A stretch of 64,000 nt of DNA from Sistotremastrum niveocremeum HHB9708 (GCA_001630475.1 KV419430.1:151031-215030); one strand, 5' to 3'. Positions 11,894 to 24,036 are shown, counted from the stretch's first letter. The notes: generated by a model from the sequence alone, not told the origin. Made by a program: numbers and translations.

Positions 11894-12220
11894 TGTTCGA
11901 TGGCGCACCCTCTACCTGTCTGGCTTATCTTCTCCTCTACCCTTGCATTCCTTCAACCGTAGCGTCGTTCCGTCATTCTTTATGTTATCGCCTACATTTC
12001 TCTACGCTATCACCACACGTCATCTTATTTGGGGTTCATCGATTAGCATAGAAAAGTACATGTACACATAGAGCTCGCAGCTAATTATAAACCCTACTGC
12101 GAAACACTGCAAAAAGAGAAGGAAATAATAAGGTTTCGGCGTATAGTTTATGATCTAATAATGAAAAGTTGTACTGTAGTCAAGATATCATATGATACGG
12201 TTCCAGAGGAAGCCACGAAG
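11894..12220. other. Convergent 3' region between UTP7 and UBA2
   Basis: About 330 bp, AT-richer than the coding flanks. It must hold both 3' UTRs and polyadenylation sites. AATAATAAG- and AATAATG-like stretches occur around 12126-12165, but no signal can be assigned firmly. Confidence 0.5.
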
Positions 12221-14602
12221 CTAATCTTCGATGATGATCACATCGTCATCCTTATCCACGATAATCAAGCCCTCATCTTCAAGGATCTGCTTCTTACTAG
12301 GGCTTTTCGTTAGGAAGGTTTTGGTGCCATTCCCGTTCCCGTTGAGGTGTGGTGGGGAGGTGCCGTTCGTCCGGGCCTTTTTCGTAACGGGACCTTCTGA
12401 GATCTCGATGCCGTCGTCATCGTCTGCCGGCCGCTTCAAGGAAGCCGGAGCAGCTTTCACTTTCCGAGGGGGGATGGGTGTTGGACTAGGGAGGATGAGG
12501 TGGGGACCATCTACGGGATGATCTTTCCTATATTTAAAATCAGTCGGATGAACAGGGCGATAGGTATCGAGAGGCTTACGGTAAGAGGCAAATCGAAATA
12601 GCGAGAGTCGCCCAATCTCCATCCTCATCGGTGATCGTCAGGAACTTGCCCCGCGTGACTCCCAGAGACTCCAATGTTCGATCCAGATTATCATCGAAAT
12701 CTGGATCACTGAGCACTCTTTTATCTTCGTACGTGCTGACTTCCCTCGGGCCTGTCCCAACACCATCGCCATCGCCAAGTATACCATCAATGACTTCCCG
12801 TAACAGCGTCTTTGAGGGATCACAGTGGACTGTGGTATATGTATCTCGACAAACTCCACACGAAGGATTTGGAGGAACTATACGTGACGCGCCAAGCGGC
12901 GCCGATGGTTTGAATTGTATGTTAACATTGCGCAGTGTTGCCGTCGGCGGGGTGGCTTTTGAGGCGAAGTAGGATATTCGGAGAAGATGAAGAGCTTGGA
13001 GGACGATCAGACCGGACACAATCGCGTTGGTCGTAGCTATGGCAGGGATGATGTTGCCAGCCATTTCTGTAGCGCTTGTAAGGGCCTGAGCGCATCAGAA
13101 AGGAGGAGCACTGACCTTTAACCTCCCATCGACTCTTTGTCGGTATCGAATATGAGAAACTCCGCAGATTTGATGAAGCGCAAACGAAATCAAGAGCATC
13201 GTCGTCATCTTTGTCGAACGATATGGTGTCTTCCCCCGATCGCAAGCGCAATGCCAGCCGACAGGAGCTATCAAGTGGTTGGTAGGAGCAGTCGATAGAG
13301 GAACAACTCATACCTGGCGATAAAAAGCTCTAAGCATTCTGCTAAGCTTAACTGCTTCTGATCTCGTAGGTTCACAGAAGGCGATGAACCGTTCTCTTTA
13401 GCACTAGAAGCTGCCACTTGCGTTATTTCGTCATAGTTGAGAGGCAACGGGGGTTTGCGCGACTTCCACATATCCGCCATACTCAAAAGAGTTTTCACAT
13501 CATGGAAGAAAACCTTCTCGAAGGCTTTTCGAGCTGCTTCCTCGAGTGGAGTAGAATCTCTCAAAGCAAGGCGGACTGATTTGAAAGCAGCAGCTTGTGC
13601 TCGCAAGGAGGCAATCTCGTCGGCTGAAGAGGATGAACACTGGGACTCAGAGCGAATAATTTGGACGAGGCTGACCGTTTTCCCCTTGCTTCTCCGCATC
13701 ATCTAATTCGGTTCCCCCGTCTTCTTCGTCCTCTCCGAATAATTGACTAAGAACAACGATGATGAGGATGCCTCGGAAGAAAGCTATGCAAGCTTACGGC
13801 ATGAGATAACTTTTTGCCCAAACTATTGAGTGTATAGGTTGACTGGGCGTGGATCGGATGGTGCAGACAGGAAAGGTTTTGGGTGTCGGTTTTGGAAGGC
13901 AATCGAAGCATTCAGTAACGTTCTAGAGCTTGTGAGGAGGAGCATATGCACCATGCGGCGAATGGCCTACCTTCAGCAACGGTTGAACTTGACCCAGATA
14001 ACCAGCAGTACCGCTCTCCACCAAGGGAACATTAGCCGCCAAACACATTTTGTTGACGTGCCTGCGGGCATCTGTGATTACTTAGCATATGGTAGCATCT
14101 ATAACGAAAGGAATTCGGCCCACCCAAATTGTCCAGAGCGTTCAGCACGATATCAAACTGCGAAAACCAATCTACGTCGTAATCCGCATCTTTGATGTTG
14201 GCATGGATGGGGGTAATCTTGACAGCGGGATTGAACGCAGACGCAGTCTTTGCCGCTATCTAGTGCACGTAAATGATTCGTTTCGAAGTCAAGACACAAG
14301 AACCGAGGGGACATACCAGCGCCTTCGACTGTTTAACATCCTTCTTGCGGAAGAGAAATTGGCGATTGAGATTGGAGAGATCGATGGTATCAAGATCAAG
14401 GAGAGTGATGTCTCCGAACCCAGTCAAGACGAGATTCTTCACTTGAAACATATTCAGTTATCGTCCGGGGTCAGTTTCAGTTACTAGACGCACATAGTTC
14501 ACAGCCTATTCCTCCCGCTCCGACGAGGAGAACGCGCGTTTCGGGTAATTTTGAGTAAAGGCCGGATCCTAGTATCGCCAGAGCATGACTTGATCGCGGC
14601 AT
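12221..14602 (-). CDS. UBA2: SUMO-activating enzyme E1 catalytic subunit UBA2
   Basis: Ten exons (14494-14602, 14317-14441, 14124-14259, 13971-14071, 13798-13922, 13676-13746, 13314-13623, 13116-13267, 12580-13066, 12221-12527) give 640 aa. With Aos1, UBA2 adenylates SUMO and passes it to Ubc9. The N-terminus has the nucleotide-binding motif [17 protein letters not shown], then the [16 protein letters not shown] block. The Zn-binding CxxC (ECFDCLPKP) is followed by the active-site Cys in [17 protein letters not shown]. The later half contains [30 protein letters not shown] and [19 protein letters not shown], all typical of UBA2. The tail is basic, then acidic. It ends with a likely SUMO-interacting motif: a hydrophobic run, [14 protein letters not shown]. 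The ATG at 14602 gives [16 protein letters not shown], matching the family start. Confidence 0.95.
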
Positions 14603-15950
14603 TGGCAAGGCCCAACAGCGGTTAAGGAAAGGATAATGAGAGCGTCGAGCTTGGTGCAGAACCGATCCGAATTCCGACCATTCCGCTCGCTTCACGATTG
14701 TTGACAGATATTTTCACGGTGGAATCACTCAACGCTCATCCCAAGTCTGCGCCCGCCGACCGAGTGCTGTGTGTTATTCATACCAGGAACGCATGACCCG
14801 TAACAGAACGTTATGCTTTACAGTCCGATCGTATTAATGTGACCCTGAACCAAGGTACTGTATTTCCTATTGCATGCCTCTCGCGACATTTACGATGATA
14901 AGACCTAGAATCCTTCCTCATTGGTGGAAGCTTGGGCAATTTGCTCAGTCTCATTCCTGCTTGTTGGAATTAACTTCAATGTTTGTCTGTTTTTTTGCAG
15001 CGCGTCTCGTCCGCGGCGGCAAGTCTCGCCACCTCTCTCTCTTCTCATGACACTGCGCCTCGTCCGACGGCTGTTGAGACTCGAGAATTCTGGCATGATC
15101 GTCGGAACCGTGGTCAAAGGTATGATGTTCTCGTAGGGAATTTAATTTGGCAGAGGGCCCGCCATTTCCGAGATTATTTGCTGGTAATCGAGGACTGGCT
15201 GTCGCAATATATCTCGTGAGTTCAACTGGAAGACACGCGAGTGCTGGGCATATACTCCCATCAAAAAATCCCGAAAGTAGCGACTAGGAGGTTTGCGGAT
15301 TTGTTGTAATGATAGTCGTGAGTTTCCCCATATGTGTCTTGTTGCTGGATATGATTTTCTCCCTTGTTGTTTAGCCATTCCGTAGATTATTTTCGTACCA
15401 TATATACCAGGCCAATGATGACGGAAATTATACCGTAAGGTCTTGGGATTTTCCTGTGGATTTCGTTCTAGGGGGTTTGCGCTTTTATCCTAGTTTCTTC
15501 AAGTTTCTTCGTCACTGCGTTGCGAGTCTGAGCGAGGGTGTGATACCTTTAGCCATCGTACCTGGATGTCGAAATAGTAGATAAACGTTGCTCGATTTTG
15601 TGATTTATGATGTTGCACCAAGCAAACACTGGCAGGGCTTCATTGGGAAAAAATATTCGAGTTCCTGCATATCTTAGGAATTCCATGGTCAGATGTTGAC
15701 ACCATGACTGGTCTGATGCTTTCATCCTACGCTGTGTACAAAGTTGGTTGGTGGTAAGGCTTAAACAAAGCCAAAGACTTGCGGAGTTCGGTTCCTGCGA
15801 GCGCTGAGCGCTGATCCGGCGATATCGGACCTATCGGCTGTGCTGATGACGAATATTGTTGACGGCGAAAATGCCTCACTCAGCTTTCGTACGCATAGGA
15901 TAACACACACGAGGTTAGTCTGTCTCCAAGCTTCTGTTCGGCGCAAAGTC
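14603..15950. other. Divergent promoter region of UBA2 and the copper-fist gene
   Basis: About 1.35 kb with only short meaningless frames. The direct repeat GAGCGCTGAGCGCTGA lies at 15799-15814, some 140 bp before the copper-fist start codon. Confidence 0.5.
15799..15814. promoter_or_regulatory. GAGCGCTGA x2 direct repeat, possible regulator site
   Basis: The 16-mer GAGCGCTGAGCGCTGA lies about 140 bp upstream of the copper-fist start. It recurs exactly at 17604-17619 downstream of that gene. It contains two GCTGA cores. Fission yeast Cuf1 sites have an HGCTGD core, but the flanks here fit only partly, so a role in autoregulation is a guess. Confidence 0.3.
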
Positions 15951-17344
15951 ATGGTAACTATCGTACACTAGTTAGGAAAAAATTGGCATACTCAATCCTA
16001 TCAACGTAGGTCCTCAAAGATGGAAAGAAATTCGCTTGGTAAATGCTTTCCCGCGTACTTATTTGAGATCTTGAGATTTCTGACGCCGATTTGACTGGTT
16101 CAGTAATGCGTGTATTAAGGGGCATCGGTCGTCTTCGTGCAAACACAACGACCGAGAGCTTTTTGAAGTGAAGAAGAAAGGTTGGATTCTATCTATTCAT
16201 CAGTATCGTAAATTATTGAGCGAAATGATAGGCCGTCCTGTGTCACAATGCAACCACTGCCGGGAGCTGAGGAAGACTAAGCAAGTACACGTCAGATGCC
16301 ACTGTGAAGAATTAGAATCGGAGAGTCCCTCAAGAGTACCTTGTCAGTCACTTCGTATTCACACAGGAGCTTCAAGAAATGCTGACGTTTTCAATAGCAC
16401 TCAACCCATGTTATTGCCGTACAGGAGGCGAATGTCATTGTTGTACAATGCGGCCGAAAAAAATCAAGACCTCGCCTCCTTCTTCGCCTGGGTCTACGCC
16501 ATCGATTGATACACCTCAGGAAGCATTCGCTCCCCAGGCTCCCTACATTAATCCGCACGAGCTAGGCGTAAGAATAAGACCGTATGAAGCCGGTCCTTCA
16601 TCCCCTCCTACTCATCAACCTCAAGAAAGTCCGCCCCCAGCTCCAGCGCTTCCTCCCCAAACACCCCTACCGGCGACAGCGTTGTCGCGCCCCCCAGCCG
16701 ACTTTCTCTTAGATCCTGCGCAGAGCGTGGTCAGGTATCACGCATCTGCGATGACATATCCTGATCCCTCATCATCACACAACTCTCCTTATACATATCT
16801 TCCGTACACCTCTCAGTTCAATTCAGGGACATACGATGGTCTATACGGGCCTTGGCAAAATAATGACGAAGAAGCGATCCAGCCGTTTCTTCCATCGCTT
16901 CCTATGTTTGGGGCGTGCGGTTGTGGAGAAACATGTGCTTGTCCAGGATGTAGCGAACACCGAGGATTGGACGTAATTCCAAACAACGATCCATGTCCCA
17001 CGGCCTGCAGTACCTGCCTCGACTGCACTAGCAGTCCCCATTCGAACAACTTGAACCCAAGCACTCAAGATCCGAACGGAGCGTCTTTTTCAGGACCAGC
17101 GTTCAATGGTACACAGGGTTCAAGTTCTACGACCGTCCAGTCACCGCAGAGTTCGTTCTCGACTCCTGGCTTCATCGCATCTCCATCCCCGTTCGCATCG
17201 AATCCGAATCCGACTCATGGCTACGAAAGACACCTGGATCAAGATCTTGGATTCCCTGTTTCTCCAAATACCCTTTATACCCCTTCGTCATCGCATCATC
17301 TCCAACCTACAACCTCGCATTGCTGCACCGACCATGCTTCGTGA
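15951..17344 (+). CDS. Copper-fist transcription factor (Cuf1/Mac1/Ace1 type)
   Basis: Five exons (15951-15953, 16010-16038, 16104-16180, 16232-16342, 16398-17344) give 388 aa. The family senses copper through Cys clusters and controls copper uptake or detoxification genes in the nucleus. Splicing rebuilds a complete copper fist: MVLKDGKKFACNACIKGHR, SSSCKHNDRELF, then the KKKGRP minor-groove motif and QCNHCRELRKTKQVHVRCHC. A second Cys cluster, NPCYCRTGGECHCCT, follows. The middle is Pro/Ser-rich. Near residue 240 lies the regulatory motif CGCGETCACPGCSEHRG, the CxCxxxCxCxxCxxH type found in Cuf1-like proteins; CSTCLDC comes shortly after. The first exon is just the start codon. This model is supported because every copper fist begins MV and the intron (56 nt) has normal ends. 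Whether it activates uptake or detoxification cannot be told. Confidence 0.9.
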
Positions 17345-18134
17345 CTGCTTTTTGATCCATGAGTCGTTCACGACTCACAGATGATCATCTCATCTCAGAC
17401 TCATCACTCACGTCGGTCTCGGAACATATATGCCACTGGCCCGAATCCCGAGATCGAAGACAAAGGAAATCTTATCCTTTGGATTGTAGCGGATCAATCC
17501 GTATCTCGATCGGCTCGGATACGAATGATTCTCACGATTATCACTGATCACGTCGCCTATCTTCTCGATCAGGCATCCGTGAAATTGCTCCCGTCTTCTT
17601 GAAGAGCGCTGAGCGCTGAGCCGTGCCGACTTCAATTCCAGATCTACTGACCGATTGCATTGTAGACCACACCCATATATTCCGGGCATTTACGCGTATC
17701 AATATCTTGCATTCCTACTCCTATGTATTTACTCTTGCTAGCTGCTTACATCTGGTCATACACTGAGCTTCGTGCTGGCAAGCTTGCTTCTTGGGATCAT
17801 CTATGAAGGAACTTCCGGATCGGCCCGTCGATGGATGACGTCAGGGTCCTTTATCTCGTGTCAAGTCTTCCGTTCGCCTTGGCTGCAGCAGAATGCCGAA
17901 TCGAGGGGCCCAAGCTATGACTTCCTATCCATTGAACCCGTCACCGAAACTCACTGGCAATCTTTCCTTCCCAATATCAAATGGAGATGATGTCAAAATC
18001 ATGGCATTTAGGCCCAAGATGTACAAAAATTGCGATGGAATAAGTGTGACGACAAATAGCCCTTTTAAAACACAATTTCCCAGAATGGAAGGCATGAAGA
18101 AATTCTTAATCGTAAGATCATGATCGTTAAGGGC
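17345..18134. other. Convergent 3' region, copper-fist gene and phosphatase
   Basis: About 790 bp with no recognisable gene. It contains the second copy of GAGCGCTGAGCGCTGA at 17604-17619. Confidence 0.5.
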
Positions 18135-18723
18135 TCAGACGCGCCTGGTGGCCTGTGGTAATTGCCAGGCCCGTAACTGTCGTATGAACCCATCGTTAGG
18201 TTTCGCACATGCTCGTCTAGCCTTGATGAGCGCCAGCGATTCGTCGAAAGACAAGCCTCTCTCCCGCATGAGATATGCGATTATGATCGCACAACTGCGC
18301 GACACTCCCTACCAAAGATAATTAGAGTTCGTGAAACACGAAGGTAACATTCATGGCAAATTGGCGCACCTGTTGACAATGGACCAAAACATTCCTTCCT
18401 TGACTGAGGTGACTGCGTATGTAATCGCACGCTCCGTTCAAGTGTGGAATAATGTTGGCCGACGTGCGATCGGCAAGGTTCACCTGGTAATAGTCGAGGC
18501 CTTTATCAGATAACATGCCCCAATCCACGTCGAGCACTTGGACTATGTTCTTTATCTGATGAGACCTCAGCAGGTCGATATCTAATGAGGCTGCCATTGA
18601 GCCCATATAGAGGATCCCTGGAGATCTAGGAGAAGAATTGCGGTCGAGAATAGGATGAAGTGGGGTGAGAAGAGCCTCCATGGTGGCAGGGTCCATGCCT
18701 TGGAAGCTAATGTACTGTGACAT
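18135..18723 (-). CDS. Dual-specificity protein phosphatase
   Basis: Two exons (18370-18723 and 18135-18308, 61-nt intron) give 175 aa, a single DSP catalytic domain with short flanks. Such enzymes dephosphorylate phospho-Tyr and phospho-Ser/Thr, often on MAP kinases. The fold is shown by ILYMGSMAASLD at the start and IKNIVQVLDVD. The probable general-acid Asp is in VNLADRTSANI. The P-loop VLVHCQQGVSRS (HCx5R) is created by the splice. The usual C-terminal helices follow (IIIAYLMRERGLSFDESLALIKARR, read as AYLMRERGLSFDESLALIK, then PNDGFIRQL). All catalytic residues are present. There is no docking domain, so the substrate is unknown. Confidence 0.92.
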
Positions 18724-19893
18724 GATTGAGAATGAACGATGGTTGAAGATGATGAGAGAGCGAGAGTTAAGAGAGGGAGCGTCGAAGAAGAAGAGGCTCT
18801 CGAGACCAGCACGAGTGGATCGTAGGTCAAATGGGTTGGGAGCCTAAGATGAGGGGCGTGTGCGCTCCGACTGCTCCAGTGCCTGTGTCTTCACCGGCTT
18901 TACAGTCAGACTCAAGGAGCGCCCGGAAGTTTCGCGTCCCTAGCAAGATCTAATCTCCGTCATATCCGAGGCTTCTCCCGAAGTTATCCCCGTCCTCTAG
19001 GTCATTTTCATGACTGTAGCCGTTTGACTCAGACAGCCTGCAATTGAATCTAATCAAGATCTAATTCATTCCGGTTCTAGACTTGGCATACAGCCTGATC
19101 ATGAGGGATCAAAGCCTATCGACGTTCACCGCACAATTTGATAAAGCCATTTATTATAATGAATTGTTGTGAGCCATGGTACGCCACTCCAAAGTGACGG
19201 AGAGCATTTCCCTAGTCCTATACCGTACTATTTGATTCTGAGATATTTGAGTGAGCTTTTGAGAGTGAATCGGAACGACATTTTGTCTGAAAATTCGACA
19301 CACGTCAGCCAAAAGTGGCCGTAAAGTCATGCGACGGAACCGGAATATAAGCAGGCATGTACACAGATCCATCCCGATGAGATAGTGTGAGCGCCTTGTT
19401 AGGCAGAATGAGGATCACAGAACTAAGTGAAGCCATGCGTAGCTAAGGATTTACGGCAATTGATTTACGGAGGGATGTAGGATCAAATCAAAGGAAGGTC
19501 CGCATTACGATTGAGCAATCGCCACATTAGTAAATGACATGCTAAGGCCACGTGTTGCGATTAGGATTTGATCTTGGACAGTCACTGATGAGTGCCTTGA
19601 GAAGCTGCCGGAACCCCACGTAGACGCTTTGCCACTCTTCCTTTTCGAGAAATGGACAGGCAAACTCTGCTACAGTGGGACTCGGCCTGGATGAACTATT
19701 GGAGGTCTGCATTCCTTCGACGTTGTTTTGGCATAGATGGATGGCATAACGAAGGTGGAGAGCAAAACAAGACTCAAGACAGAGAGTTAGAACATCGGGT
19801 ATAACGGCAAGACATGCAAGACATCGTTGATCAGCGGCCCAAGAATCCATTTCTTTGTCCACGACGCAATTCATGATAGTCTGTTCCTTACAT
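18724..19893. other. Intergenic between phosphatase and F-box gene 1
   Basis: About 1.2 kb, promoter side of the phosphatase and 3' side of the F-box gene. The frame at 19542-20135 mostly overlaps the F-box gene in another frame and is taken as its shadow. Confidence 0.5.
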
Positions 19894-21899
19894 TCACTCT
19901 TCGTCCTCTTCGTCGTCATCGTCTTCATCCGTCTCCCACTCGGATTCCGATCGATAATCAGATCCAGAGTTCGAATCATCCTCGTCGTGGTCTTCATCAT
20001 CCGAAGGAGGAATATACTGCTGGAACCCGTCTGCCTCCCAGTCAGAGTCATCGCTGGGCTCGCTTCCTTCATCAAGCTCCGGGTCTTCGAACGCCGTTTC
20101 AAACATGACCATATTGACGTAGGGTGCGATCTCATGTTTAGAGATATACTGAGTATGCTTCAGAACGTCGAGCCGAACTCCTTCTTCATGGCGCTGCTTC
20201 AAGAAATCGAGAAGCTCCGAAGGCTCATATTTGCATGTTCGGATATCTAGAACGCGAAGAGCAGGGCAGAGTGATTGGGTGGAGGATGCTTCTTCTGAGT
20301 CTGTCTCTACAGTCTCTGCATCAGCCTCTTCGTCGGAGTCGTCGGGGACGAAGGCTTCGAGGAAATCCGAGAGACGGGTATCGCGGAGAGTAATGCTAGT
20401 GATATTTGGCCACGCTTCCAACATTGCAGACCATGTGGAAACAGTGGATGGAATATCACCGTGGACAGTCAATTCCTCCAGGGATTCGAAGGGAAAGTCG
20501 GAAAAGTCACCCTTGAATTCACAGATCGCAAGTTTATCACTCGCAACCGCGGAAGAGGAAATGCTCATGCCCAGAATATAGTTGTCCTCACAGTCCAGTG
20601 TAAGTGAGACCGCGTTTCTCATCCGGGAGATTAAGATAGGGGGAAGTGTAGTGGTAGTATCTCCGAGACCGTGTGCATCCTTGATGAACAGATCGAGCTG
20701 TGTAGAACTTTGGAGATCCAGCTTCTCGAATAGCCAGCGAAGCCCACGGAGGGTCGGCATGTGAATAGTGAAGGTGAGCAGGTGTGGCATTGATATTTGA
20801 CTCGCGTAATCATCAAGCGGAAGGTGTTCCTGTGATGACTGGGAGTTCGGGACAAACTGAAGGCAGAATGTCTCCAGTAGAGGATGTTGATTGAGTAAAT
20901 CGTAGATTTGTTCAACATTTTCCATTGGTTTCGAGGCTTCGAAGCTCAAGGATTTGAGCCTCGGGCAAGTCGACCAGAGGCGAGGGGGAGGAGGGAAATT
21001 TCGGAGGTTGAGTTTTTCGAGATTTCGAGAGTCGAAGTTGATGGAAGGGAATTCGCTCAGGCGCACTTCGGAAGACAAAGAGAGCACTCGAAGCATGGGG
21101 TAATTGTCAGACATCGTGCTCTGGAGGAAGTCATTGAAATCGCGCGAAAGGGTCGATTCGACATCCCATTCTATGTCAATCTCGATGACTCTCTGCCGAT
21201 TTGATTCCATCAACTCTCCAAAAGCATCAATTTGCTCAGTGGTTAGTGGAGGGTTATCCTGTAGGAGTAGATGGAGAGGTGTGGTTCCAGAGGAGCGCAT
21301 GCAGTGTTCAACCAGAGGTGTAGCCCAGGCTAGGTTTATTCGCGCCCAAATCTTTGGAGTGGTCATCGCTACTGAACGCCATCGTGAGCAGCTACCGATG
21401 ACTTCAGTAACACGCAACTTCAGACACGCCGTGCCACTTACACCGACACAATATCTCGCCACCCGAATTGATCGTCGATATAGCCTGGCTCTAGAGCAGA
21501 GTTTTCTGCATGATATTCGAATATCCTTGATAAAATTTCATCAGGCAGTCGTCCAAGACACGTTCTCAGATTTCGTTCTTTCTTGAGGAGGGCCATAGTT
21601 CGGGCCATTCTCTCTGTGGCATCCTCCAGAAGGATGGTGGCATGGTCTTCATCTGGGTGGATTTTGGCGCAGACAGATAAGAGGATACATCTGAGGCCAT
21701 ATCTCGATGAACCTGACCTGCTTGTATTATCTGTGAAGACTGTTCGTCATCTTGAACCCTGTTATCGTCCAAATGGGCTCTGAGAAGATATACCAGTCAG
21801 CTGGAGGCCTCGATGGACCGTGAGCAGCTCCAGATCTCACAGTTGGGATTTCACTGTCAAATCGAACGCGTCGCACAAGACCTTGAGTGCTGATGTCAT
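19894..21899 (-). CDS. F-box protein, tandem copy 1
   Basis: Four exons (21841-21899, 21718-21779, 21442-21652, 19894-21391) give 609 aa. The order is: a short N-terminal helix (MTSALKVLCDAFDL), a coiled-coil-like segment, then the F-box core GRLPDEILSRIFEYH continuing through WRDIVSV to CSRWRSVAMTTPKIWARI. A long leucine-rich region follows, with degenerate repeats of the LxxLxLxxF kind (LRVLSLSSE, LEKLNLRNF). The end is very acidic (SDWEADG, then a run of D and E). F-box proteins of this agaricomycete type are thought to be substrate adaptors of SCF ubiquitin ligases; the target is unknown. It is about 45% similar by eye to the neighbouring copy and has the same four-exon plan, with exons 1 and 2 of 59 and 62 nt in both. 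Confidence 0.85.
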
Positions 21900-22032
21900 G
21901 ACTGTAGCTCAGAGTGCATTCGAAATGGAAGCTGGAACACAGAGCTCATCGAAAGCAAATCGGGCTTTACGTAATCAAGGAACATTTTGTACTACCCCAA
22001 TAATACCCAAGAAATATTTGTTCTACTGCATC

Positions 22033-24036
22033 CTACGCATCCTCGTTCTCGTTCTCATCCTCTCCGTCTTCGCTTGACTCTGGGTCGGTAGTATATGGAT
22101 CTGAGTCGGAATCCGTCTCAGACCCCGACACAGATTCCGAAGGTTCATATTCACTGTTCCCAACATCGTACTCCAAAAAGTCATTCAAAGTCCAATCCAT
22201 CCTATTACCATCCGCATCAGCATCAGGTTCGGATCCTTCATCGAGCTCGAGATCCTGGAAGGCATTCTCATACACGATCTCCTTCACGAACGGAGCCAAC
22301 TCGTGCCTCGAACTGTACTGGGTGAAGTGAAGGTTCTCGAGGGCAATTTGGGCATCGTGACGTTGTTTGAGGAGGCGGAGGAGGAGGGATGGATCATATT
22401 TGCATTTTTTGATATCGAGGTCTCGTAGTGAGGGACAGGGATGTTCCTCTACGGCGGTCGTAGGAGTAGCTGAGGGCTCGGCTGCGTCGGGTATGACGAG
22501 GGCTGTCAAGCAGGGAGAGACGTTATCAGTTCGGATAGTCAAGTCGTTGATCTGATCCCACTCCTCGAAGATTCTACTCCATGTCTCAGCGGTGAGAGTA
22601 GTAAGAGATGGGTCGACCTCGATAAACAGGGCCTGGAGCGCTTCGAATGGGAATGCAGCCACATCGCATGTCTCGCCACGCAGCGATATCCTGTCACTTT
22701 GAGATTCTGAACAACCAAAAGTGAAAATGGTGTGATACTGGCTCGGTAGCTCGAGATTCAACCATGTCGCTGCTCGCATACGCGACAGCACCGTAGCGGA
22801 GAAGGATTCGGGTACCACATTGTCGAAGCTTACGAGCCTCAATTCGAAATCAAACTCGACCGAGCTTGGAAGGTCCAACATATCAAGTAACCATCGGAGC
22901 GCCGGATGACTTATCTTGAACAGACGCAGTCGTCGAAGGTAGGGCATCCGTATTGGGTCCATATTCACAGTCAACGCTGGACCTCTCCATTGCGTGAAGG
23001 CGAGCCCGCATAGATCAAGCTCTTCAAGCAGAGGATGTTGAGTGAGTAAATCCAAGATCGGCTGTGGATGCTCCAATGCAAACTCGGCTTCTAGAGTGAA
23101 CGATTTGAGTCTCGGACACTGGAGCCATATTGTTGGAGGAAGACGGAAGTTTTGGAGATGCAGGACCTGGAGATTTCGAAACTCGGAATCTTGGAGAGGG
23201 AAAGCCGTGTGGACTGCTTCGGACGAAAGAACAAGAGTCTTCAACATTGGATAGCTGCCTGACAGAGTGCTGAGAATGATGGAATAGAAATCACGAAGCG
23301 GGCACGTTTCCACGTCCCACTCGATGTTTATCCCTGCAACTCGATGTCGATTCAGGGGAATCATCTCGGCGAAAGCATCGACCTGCTCTGTGCTCAATTC
23401 AGCCCCGTCGCGAAGTGTGAAGTGCAGCGGTGCATTAACTGCCAAGCACATGTGTTGTTCGACAAGCGGTATACCCCACGCTAGATTGATATTTGACCAG
23501 ATGCTGGGAGTGTTCATGGCTATACTGCGCCAACGTGAGCACCTGCAAAGATTTGAGCGACATGCCTCTGAGTTTATATCAGCACGGAGGACGATGCTTA
23601 CACCGAGAGAATGTTCCTCCACTCAAACTGATCATTGATGTATTCATGATCTTCGATTAAGCCCTCGACGTGATATTCAAAGATCCTTGAGAACATCTCA
23701 TCCGGCAAACGTCCTTGAGGACTGCGAAGATTCAACTCTCGGTTGAATGCGGCCATAGTATTGGACAGCTTCTGAACCGCACTCCTGAGGACTTCGGCGG
23801 TTTCATCTGCAAAACTAGTAAGCATGGTTGAATTAGCAGAGACATCACATAATTTGTGCCTTGCCTTCAACCGCGGGTCGAGGAAGCTGGTTGAGAATCG
23901 AACCCGAATCTTCGTTCAGCTTAGCTCTATATTGAGCCACAGTAAGTGTCGAGCACGCGAGCAGATTTGAGTCATACATTTGCGCCTTTATAGTGACATC
24001 AAACGCTTCACATAAAACGTTCAGAATTGAGCTCAT
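22033..24036 (-). CDS. F-box protein, tandem copy 2
   Basis: Four exons (23978-24036, 23865-23926, 23602-23806, 22033-23542) give 611 aa. It starts MSSILNVLCEAFDVTIK, directly comparable with MTSALKVLCDAFDLTVK of copy 1. The F-box reads GRLPDEMFSRIFEYH and joins across the third intron to CSRWRSIAMNTPSIW. The leucine-rich region and acidic tail (EDGEDENENEDA) parallel copy 1. Intron 2 appears to begin with GC: coding ends GTTGAAG and the intron starts GCAAGG, ending TTTTGCAG. The alignment with copy 1 (GT donor at the same place, 62-nt exon 2 in both) supports this. The two genes are head to tail with about 130 bp between them, so they arose by tandem duplication. Confidence 0.83.

Noticed and set aside
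14905-15219. Frames in the UBA2/copper-fist promoter region
   Set aside because: Short, overlapping on both strands, with no coding character.
16813-17068. Minus-strand frames inside the copper-fist gene
   Set aside because: They lie antisense to the conserved Cys motif of the real gene.
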